From assembly GCA_009843725.1 (NCBI GenBank), contig VYCX01000549.1, forward strand, positions 1-9,897: a stretch of DNA of 9,897 nucleotides, given 5' to 3'. Of the stretch, positions 5,827 to 9,897 are shown piece by piece. A program made the translations under genes and the position numbers. The first letter of the stretch is position 1. The number at the start of each line of letters is the position of its first letter. This DNA is from Boseongicola sp. SB0675_bin_26 (GTDB taxonomy: Bacteria > Pseudomonadota > Alphaproteobacteria > Rhodobacterales > Rhodobacteraceae). Under the pieces are notes generated by a model. That model was not told the DNA's origin. It was given only the letters and a program-made list of their open reading frames with translations, and did not search any database.

Positions 5827-6821
5827 ACGCAATCGTCGCATTTGCGAATTTCGTCATGTTGCCGGCGGTTGCCTATGGGAGCCAGTTGGCGCTCGGAGCG
5901 CTTGGCGTGACCATGATCTACGGGATCCTGAGGTTCTCCAACTTTGCCCACGGCGACACCATGGCCTTTGGCGCGATGGCAACGATCTTCAGCACCTGGT
6001 GGCTTCAGGCCATGGGCGTGACCCTGGGCCCGTTCCCGACCGCACTTCTGGCGCTGCCGGCCGGAATTGCCGCCACCGCAGTGTTCGTCCTGCTGACCGA
6101 CCGCCTTGTTTACCGGTTCTACCGGGAACAGAAGTCCGCACCCGTCATTCTGGTCATTGTTTCCATGGGCGTGATGTTCGTGACGAACGGACTTGTGCGT
6201 TTCGTCATTGGAGTCGACGAACAGCGATTTGCGGACGGGGCACGCTTCATCATCACGGCTCGCGAATTCAAGGAGCTGACCGGCCTGAAGGAAGGTCTCG
6301 CGATCAAGTCCACCGCGATGCTGACCGTCGTCGTCGCGATCATCGTCGTGGTTCTTCTCTTCTGGTTCCTGAATCGCACGCGCACGGGAAAGTCCATGCG
6401 GGCGTTTTCGGACAACGAGGATCTCGCTCTCCTCTCCGGCATCAATCCCGAACGCGTGGTGATGATCACCTGGATCATCGTGGCGGCGCTGGCCACCATT
6501 GCAGGCGTGCTCTACGGCCTCGACAAGAGCTTCAAGCCGTTCAACTACTTCCAGCTTCTCCTGCCGATCTTCGCATCGGCGATCGTTGGCGGCCTTGGCA
6601 ATCCGATCGGCGCGATCGCGGGCGGATTTGTCATCGCCTTTTCCGAGGTCACGATCACCTACGCGTTCAAGAAGGTCGCAGGCTACCTGATCCCAGCCTG
6701 GGAACCGCAGGGCCTCGTCCAGCTGCTTTCGACAGACTACAAGTTCGCCGTAAGCTTCGCGATTCTCATCGTCGTGCTCCTGTTCCGGCCGACCGGACTG
6801 TTCAGGGGGAAAGCGCTGTGA
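5814..6821 (+). CDS. livH: Branched-chain amino acid-type ABC transporter, permease LivH (TTG start)
   Basis: A 335-residue, very hydrophobic inner-membrane permease, one half of the translocation pore. The N-terminal GSQLALGALGVTMIYGILRF followed by SNFAHGDTMAFGA (about 22-54) is the LivH hallmark. The cytoplasmic coupling loop that contacts the ATPases is RAFSDNEDLALLSGINPERV (about 196-215). The late segment IVGGLGNPIGAIAGGFVIAF is also typical, and the protein ends VVLLFRPTGLFRGKAL. About eight to ten membrane segments can be seen. The start is TTG 5814, fixed by AGGAGGG (5803-5809) four bases upstream and by the MDPLNAIVAFANF start expected for the family; the first in-frame ATG is about 15 codons later, inside the first membrane segment. 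The stop overlaps the livM GTG (GTGA at 6818-6821). Confidence 0.93.
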   Translation: MDPLNAIVAFANFVMLPAVAYGSQLALGALGVTMIYGILRFSNFAHGDTMAFGAMATIFSTWWLQAMGVTLGPFPTALLALPAGIAATAVFVLLTDRLVYRFYREQKSAPVILVIVSMGVMFVTNGLVRFVIGVDEQRFADGARFIITAREFKELTGLKEGLAIKSTAMLTVVVAIIVVVLLFWFLNRTRTGKSMRAFSDNEDLALLSGINPERVVMITWIIVAALATIAGVLYGLDKSFKPFNYFQLLLPIFASAIVGGLGNPIGAIAGGFVIAFSEVTITYAFKKVAGYLIPAWEPQGLVQLLSTDYKFAVSFAILIVVLLFRPTGLFRGKAL

Positions 6822-8122
6822 CCCTGAAGCCACGAGACATGACCCTCTTTCTGGTTGTCTTCGCGCTGATCGCCGCAACCGGCTTCCTGCAAAGCTGGAA
6901 CGTTGCGCTGGGCATCCTGAACATGGGCCTTGTCTCGGCAATCATGGCGCTCGGCGTGAACATGCAGTGGGGCTATGCGGGCCTGTTCAATATCGGCGTC
7001 ATGGGGTTTCTTGCTCTTGGAGGCCTCGCCACCGTCATCATCTCGAAACCACCCGTTGTCGAAGCCTGGGACGCCGGCGGACCTAGGGTCATCTTCGCCC
7101 TGCTTGTCGGGACTGCCGCCATCGTGGCGGCCATCCTGGCCTGGAAGAGAATTCCGGCGGGGAAGGCTCGTGCGCCTGCGCTCGTCGCGATCCTTGTCGT
7201 GGGCTTCTTCGTGTATCGCTGGCTTTTCGACCCTGCGGTGGCCGCGATCGAAGCGGTGTCGCCGGCCAGGGCGGGAAATCTCGGCGGCCTTGGACTGCCT
7301 GTGCTGGTTGCGTGGCCCGTTGGAGCGCTGCTCGCCGCTGGGGCGGCATGGGTCGTCGGGAAGACGGCGCTTGGCCTGCGATCGGACTATCTCGCGATTG
7401 CCACCCTTGGCATCTCCGAGATCATCATCGCGGTTCTCAAGAACGAGGATTGGCTGTCGCGCGGCGTCAAGAACGTGAGCGGCCTCCCGCGACCGGTCCC
7501 CTACGAAATCGACCTCCAGAACTCGGAACGATTTGTCGAGCGGGTGTCGGGCTTTGGCTTCGACCCGGTGACGGCGTCCACGATTACAGTCAAGCTTGCA
7601 TATGCTGGCCTCTTCCTGGCGGTTCTGCTCTTGCTGCTCTGGCTGGCGCAAGCCGCGCTCAACTCGCCGTGGGGTCGGATGATGCGGGCCATTCGCGACA
7701 ACGAGGTCGCGGCCGAGGCGATGGGCAAGGATGTCACGGCAAGGCACCTGCAGGTGTTCGTCCTCGGATCTGCGGTCTGCGGGCTGGCTGGAGCCATGAT
7801 GACAACGCTGGACGGCCAGTTGACACCTTCAAGCTACCAGCCTCTGCGATTCACGTTCCTGATCTGGGTCATGGTCATTGTCGGAGGGTCAGGCAACAAT
7901 TTCGGCGCGGTTCTTGGCGGCATGCTCATCTGGTACCTCTGGGTTATGGTCGAGCCCTTGGGCGTCGCCCTTATCGGGGGAATCACTTCAGGCATGCCGG
8001 ATGGCTTCTGGCTGAAGGAGCATCTTCTTGAAACTGCCGCGCACATGCGGCTGCTGACCATGGGACTGATCCTGCTTCTGGTTCTCCGCTTCAGTCCGCG
8101 TGGACTGATCCCCGAACGGTGA
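6818..8122 (+). CDS. livM: Branched-chain amino acid-type ABC transporter, permease LivM (GTG start)
   Basis: A 434-residue permease, the LivH partner in the membrane pore. Early landmarks are ALGVNMQWGYAGLFNIGVMG and FLALGGLATVI. In the middle is GLRSDYLAIATLGISEII, with the NVSGLPRP segment typical of LivM soon after. The cytoplasmic coupling loop is MMRAIRDNEVAAEAMGKDV (about 288-306), and VIVGGSGNNFGAVLGGMLIW follows near the C-terminus. It ends LVLRFSPRGLIPER. Compared with short LivM proteins there is an extra hydrophobic stretch (about 85-185) before GLRSDYL, giving more membrane segments. GTG 6818 has a strong site, AGGGGGA (6804-6810), 7 bases upstream and overlaps the livH stop. ATG 6839 is an alternative. 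The stop overlaps the next gene (GTGA at 8119-8122). Confidence 0.93.
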   Translation: MTLKPRDMTLFLVVFALIAATGFLQSWNVALGILNMGLVSAIMALGVNMQWGYAGLFNIGVMGFLALGGLATVIISKPPVVEAWDAGGPRVIFALLVGTAAIVAAILAWKRIPAGKARAPALVAILVVGFFVYRWLFDPAVAAIEAVSPARAGNLGGLGLPVLVAWPVGALLAAGAAWVVGKTALGLRSDYLAIATLGISEIIIAVLKNEDWLSRGVKNVSGLPRPVPYEIDLQNSERFVERVSGFGFDPVTASTITVKLAYAGLFLAVLLLLLWLAQAALNSPWGRMMRAIRDNEVAAEAMGKDVTARHLQVFVLGSAVCGLAGAMMTTLDGQLTPSSYQPLRFTFLIWVMVIVGGSGNNFGAVLGGMLIWYLWVMVEPLGVALIGGITSGMPDGFWLKEHLLETAAHMRLLTMGLILLLVLRFSPRGLIPER

Positions 8123-8724
8123 ACCCGCTCGTCGTCATTCCTGCTGCAGGCTCCTCGTCGCGGATGCGGGGGCGAGACAAGCTCCTGGAGCAAGTTGACG
8201 GCACGCCACTGCTTCGCCGTCAGGCCGGCACCGCCGTCGCAAGCGGATGCGAGGTCGTCGTGGCGCTTCCGAAAGGCGACGTCGCTCGTCGGGATGCGAT
8301 AGGCGGACTCGAAGTGACCACGATCGAGGTCGAGGATGCAGCCGAAGGCCTCGGGGCTACGCTTCGCGCCGCAGCCTTGCATGTAATGAAGGATGCCCCG
8401 GGTCGCGCCATGATGATCCTGTTGCCGGACGTTCCGGGAGTCGTGGCATCCGACATCAAGAGCGTCATCGAACGCTTCGAAACAGCCGGAGGCGACACAC
8501 CAACGCGTGCTACGGACGCTGCAGGAAGACCAGGCACGCCCCTGATCGTGCCTCCACGTCTGCTGCCTCAGTTCGCAAGGCTGACCGGCGACGAAGGCGG
8601 TCGCGCCATCCTGGAAGTCGAAACCATCGCCCTCGTGCAACTGCAGGGCAATTGCGCCACACAGGATCTGGACACGCCGGAAGACTGGAAGACCTGGCGC
8701 AAAGAAGCTGGCTCGCATTCCTGA
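8119..8724 (+). CDS. MobA/MocA-like nucleotidyltransferase (molybdenum-cofactor cytidylyltransferase type)
   Basis: A 201-residue nucleotidyltransferase of the NTP_transf_3 (MobA/MocA) family. The N-terminus PAAGSSSRMRGRDKLL (8-23) is the nucleotide-binding loop (AAGxSxRMGxxKLL). EGLGATLRAAA (76-86) matches the eGMxxSLraG segment, LLPDVPGV (101-108) is the metal-binding D-x-P motif, and GRPGTPLIVPPRLLPQF followed by LTGDEGGRAIL corresponds to the GHPxxF and L-x-G-D-x-G-A-R-x-L-L segments of MocA. MocA makes molybdopterin cytosine dinucleotide for xanthine dehydrogenase-type enzymes. Other members have other substrates, so that role is inferred. GTG 8119 overlaps the livM stop and has no good ribosome site of its own, so translation probably depends on livM. 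It is the last gene of the operon. A bulged hairpin (8728-8750: GGTC/GACC and CGCA/TGCG) follows the stop without a T-tract. Confidence 0.8.
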   Translation: MNPLVVIPAAGSSSRMRGRDKLLEQVDGTPLLRRQAGTAVASGCEVVVALPKGDVARRDAIGGLEVTTIEVEDAAEGLGATLRAAALHVMKDAPGRAMMILLPDVPGVVASDIKSVIERFETAGGDTPTRATDAAGRPGTPLIVPPRLLPQFARLTGDEGGRAILEVETIALVQLQGNCATQDLDTPEDWKTWRKEAGSHS

Positions 8725-9297
8725 ACCGGTCGAGCGCAGAAGTGCGGACCTCATGGGAAGAGACCAGAGCTTGCCGATGCCAAACTTTCGCGTCACGCCG
8801 CTTCCACGCACTTTCGGTGCTGCCGGGCATGCCATGGGCTGCTTTGCTATCAAGCACGAACGGAACATTTGGTGCCTTCTCGCTTGAACAATACAGGAGC
8901 ATCCAGCAAGTCGCGGTATGTGGACGACGGCCCGCCTTGCGAGACGCGAGAAGGTCGCCATGCGATCCGTCCGACTCATCGGAGCTTCGGGCTCCGTCAA
9001 GCACAATGTCGCTGCAGGTCGCGTCACCAGATTCCTCCAAGCCGGTCCGGCCATGGCGACATTGGCGAGATTGCCCTGCGCCTCACGGACATGACATTGA
9101 ATGTCAGCACGCGTCGGCGAGCCAAAACGGGCCTTCGCCTCGCCCACAACCTCTTGGTCAGCAAATCAAGGCTGGAGGCAATGGCCTGAAGCATATGCGC
9201 AGAGGTGGAATTCCCCGCGTCGGATGCTCCGGCCAAGGCAATCAGGACATCGAATTCTTGAGACCCTCCCGGCATGGCGAGGCTTCGGTCTCCGCTA
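8725..9297. other. Long stretch without a supported gene; possible decayed coding sequence
   Basis: About 570 bases in which no frame on either strand gives a protein I can support. GC is visibly lower than in the operon to the left. The longest open frames (for example 8869-9189 on + and 9024-9275 on -) lack ribosome sites and family motifs. On the minus strand a normal-looking stretch starts near 9275 (EFDVLIALAGASDAGNS, then HMLQAIASSLDLLTKRL), and the quality seems to move to another frame near 9150 (VREAQGNLANVAMAGPAW), as in a frameshifted relic. I could not assign a family. It may be a dead gene or plain spacer. Confidence 0.4.
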
Positions 9298-9311
9298 TGA
9301 AAGCGCTATCA
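9298..9311. promoter_or_regulatory. LacI-family-type operator, distal copy
   Basis: TGAAAGCGCTATCA is a 14-base palindrome with 6 of 7 pairs matching and CG at its centre. It fits the general LacI/GalR/CcpA-type operator pattern TGnnAnCGnTnnCA. It lies 111 bases (start to start) upstream of a near-identical copy at 9409 and 145 bases before the start codon of the solute-binding protein. Two copies at this distance would suit DNA looping by a tetramer or co-operative binding. The regulator is not in the window. Confidence 0.5.
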
Positions 9312-9399
9312 ACACATTGATGGATTCATGGTACCTTCAACAGAAATTTTGGTCGAACATAGAAATCCATCGGGAACCAAAGGGCAGAGGCAATTCGAG

Positions 9400-9428
9400 T
9401 TGACTTTATGAAAGCGCTGTCATTTCAT
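9400..9428 (+). promoter_or_regulatory. Sigma70-type promoter for the family 5 binding protein
   Basis: TTGACT (9400-9405, 5 of 6 to TTGACA) and TTTCAT (9423-9428, 4 of 6 to TATAAT) are separated by exactly 17 bases, in the most AT-rich part of the window, 27 bases before the ATG. Transcription would start near 9435. The -10 is imperfect, as expected for a regulated promoter. The spacer is filled by the operator at 9409-9422. Confidence 0.5.
9409..9422. promoter_or_regulatory. LacI-family-type operator, promoter-proximal copy
   Basis: TGAAAGCGCTGTCA differs from the distal copy by one base (A to G at position 11). The shared exact block TATGAAAGCGCT occurs at 9296-9307 and 9407-9418. The site lies between the proposed -35 (ending 9405) and -10 (starting 9423), so a bound protein would block RNA polymerase directly, the classic repressor position. 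Confidence 0.55.
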
Positions 9429-9455
9429 CTGGTCTTGATATACGGGAGAAATCAG

Positions 9456-9897
9456 ATGAATTATCTTCGCTCGCGCGGACGCGGGATGCTTTGGGCGGCA
9501 GGTTCCGCTCTCGCATTTGCAGCCGTTGCCGCATTTGCCGAGCCTACCCATGGCACCCTTGTCGTCGCGGTCAATCAGGAACCTCAGGACCTTGCCGCGC
9601 AGGGCACCTACAAGGAAATCAACGCCACTGGGCTGCGCAATGTAGTGGAAACGCTGATCGCGGTTGACCCGGTTTCCGGCGAGATGCGTGGCGTACTCGC
9701 CACCGGCTGGGAACGCATCGATGGCAGCACACTGCGTTTCACCATCCGGCAGGGAGTCAAGTTCCACGACGGAACCGACATGACAGCCGAGGCAGTGGCC
9801 AAGTCGATCAACTGGGTATGGAGCCCCGAAAAGGCGTTCACTATCCAGGAATATGCCGGCCCCGGTGAAATCACCGCCACCGCCATCGACGAAAGCA
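9456..9897 (+). CDS. ABC transporter solute-binding protein, family 5 (partial, 5' end)
   Basis: The first 147 codons of a periplasmic binding protein of the SBP_bac_5 (DppA/OppA/NikA) family; the gene runs off the window. A Sec signal peptide is clear: basic start (MNYLRSRGRG), hydrophobic core (LWAAGSALAFAAVAAFA), cleavage expected after A-F-A at residue 28. The mature part starts with the strand GTLVVAVNQEPQDL. Then come NVVETLIAVDPVSGEM (62-77), LATGWERIDG (81-90) and the family signature FTIRQGVKFHDGTDMTAEAV (95-114). Such proteins bind peptides, opines, nickel or oligosaccharides; the ligand cannot be told here. ATG 9456 has GGGAG (9444-9448) 7 bases upstream. Permease and ATPase genes are expected downstream, outside the window. 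Control by the two palindromes upstream is likely and would fit a carbohydrate-like ligand. Confidence 0.9.
   Translation, partial: MNYLRSRGRGMLWAAGSALAFAAVAAFAEPTHGTLVVAVNQEPQDLAAQGTYKEINATGLRNVVETLIAVDPVSGEMRGVLATGWERIDGSTLRFTIRQGVKFHDGTDMTAEAVAKSINWVWSPEKAFTIQEYAGPGEITATAIDES

Noticed and set aside
6806..6822. GGAAAGCGCTGTGA at the livH-livM junction, similar to the 9298/9409 palindromes
   Set aside because: The outer TG...CA half-sites are lost, and it lies in coding sequence and the livM ribosome-site region, so it is likely coincidence.
5643..6941. Minus-strand 432-codon open frame opposite livH
   Set aside because: It is antisense to a clear permease and is made of charged, Asp/Arg/His-rich residues mirroring hydrophobic codons.
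8869..9189. 106-codon + strand ORF in the gene-free stretch
   Set aside because: No ribosome site, no recognisable motif, Arg/Ser-rich composition.
1..9897. CRISPR array, tRNA/rRNA, toxin-antitoxin or defence genes, intact insertion sequence
   Set aside because: Looked for by eye; no regularly spaced repeats, tRNA-like cloverleaf, terminal inverted repeats or matching protein motifs were seen.

Overview
The window is high-GC, bacterial and almost entirely coding on the + strand. Its left part has the gene order ffh - GNAT acetyltransferase - type II chorismate mutase - rpsP - rimM. This order, the alanine-rich proteins and the GTG/TTG starts suggest an alphaproteobacterium, probably near the Rhodobacterales. 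That placement is inference from gene order and style, because no search was run.

Region 1 (1-2541) is translation and housekeeping: the 3' end of ffh (SRP protein), a RimJ/RimL-like acetyltransferase, chorismate mutase (joined to it by an ATGA overlap), ribosomal protein S16 with a very long acidic tail, and the ribosome maturation factor RimM. The usual next gene, trmD, does not follow rimM.

Region 2 (2542-8724) is a complete ABC importer of the branched-chain (HAAT/Liv) type in the order binding protein - LivG - LivF - LivH - LivM. A MobA/MocA-like nucleotidyltransferase ends it, overlapping livM by GTGA. A strong hairpin between the binding-protein gene and livG probably keeps binding-protein mRNA in excess. 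Each of the two larger gaps inside the operon holds an Arg-rich small ORF of about 48 residues with a good Shine-Dalgarno sequence. The one between livG and livF overlaps both neighbours by ATGA.

Region 3 (8725-9455) is about 730 bases with no convincing gene. Its first part looks like possible decayed coding sequence. Its last 160 bases are AT-rich and regulatory: a sigma70-like promoter with a LacI-family-type palindrome exactly between the -35 and -10, and a second copy 111 bases upstream.

Region 4 (9456-9897) is the 5' part of a family 5 (peptide/opine/oligosaccharide type) periplasmic solute-binding protein that runs off the window. It probably starts a second ABC importer operon controlled by those operators.

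I see no CRISPR array, tRNA, rRNA, intact insertion sequence or recognisable defence system. The most interesting items are the paired operators at 9298-9422, the doubly coupled small ORF at 4790-4936, the rimM start region and the S16 tail.
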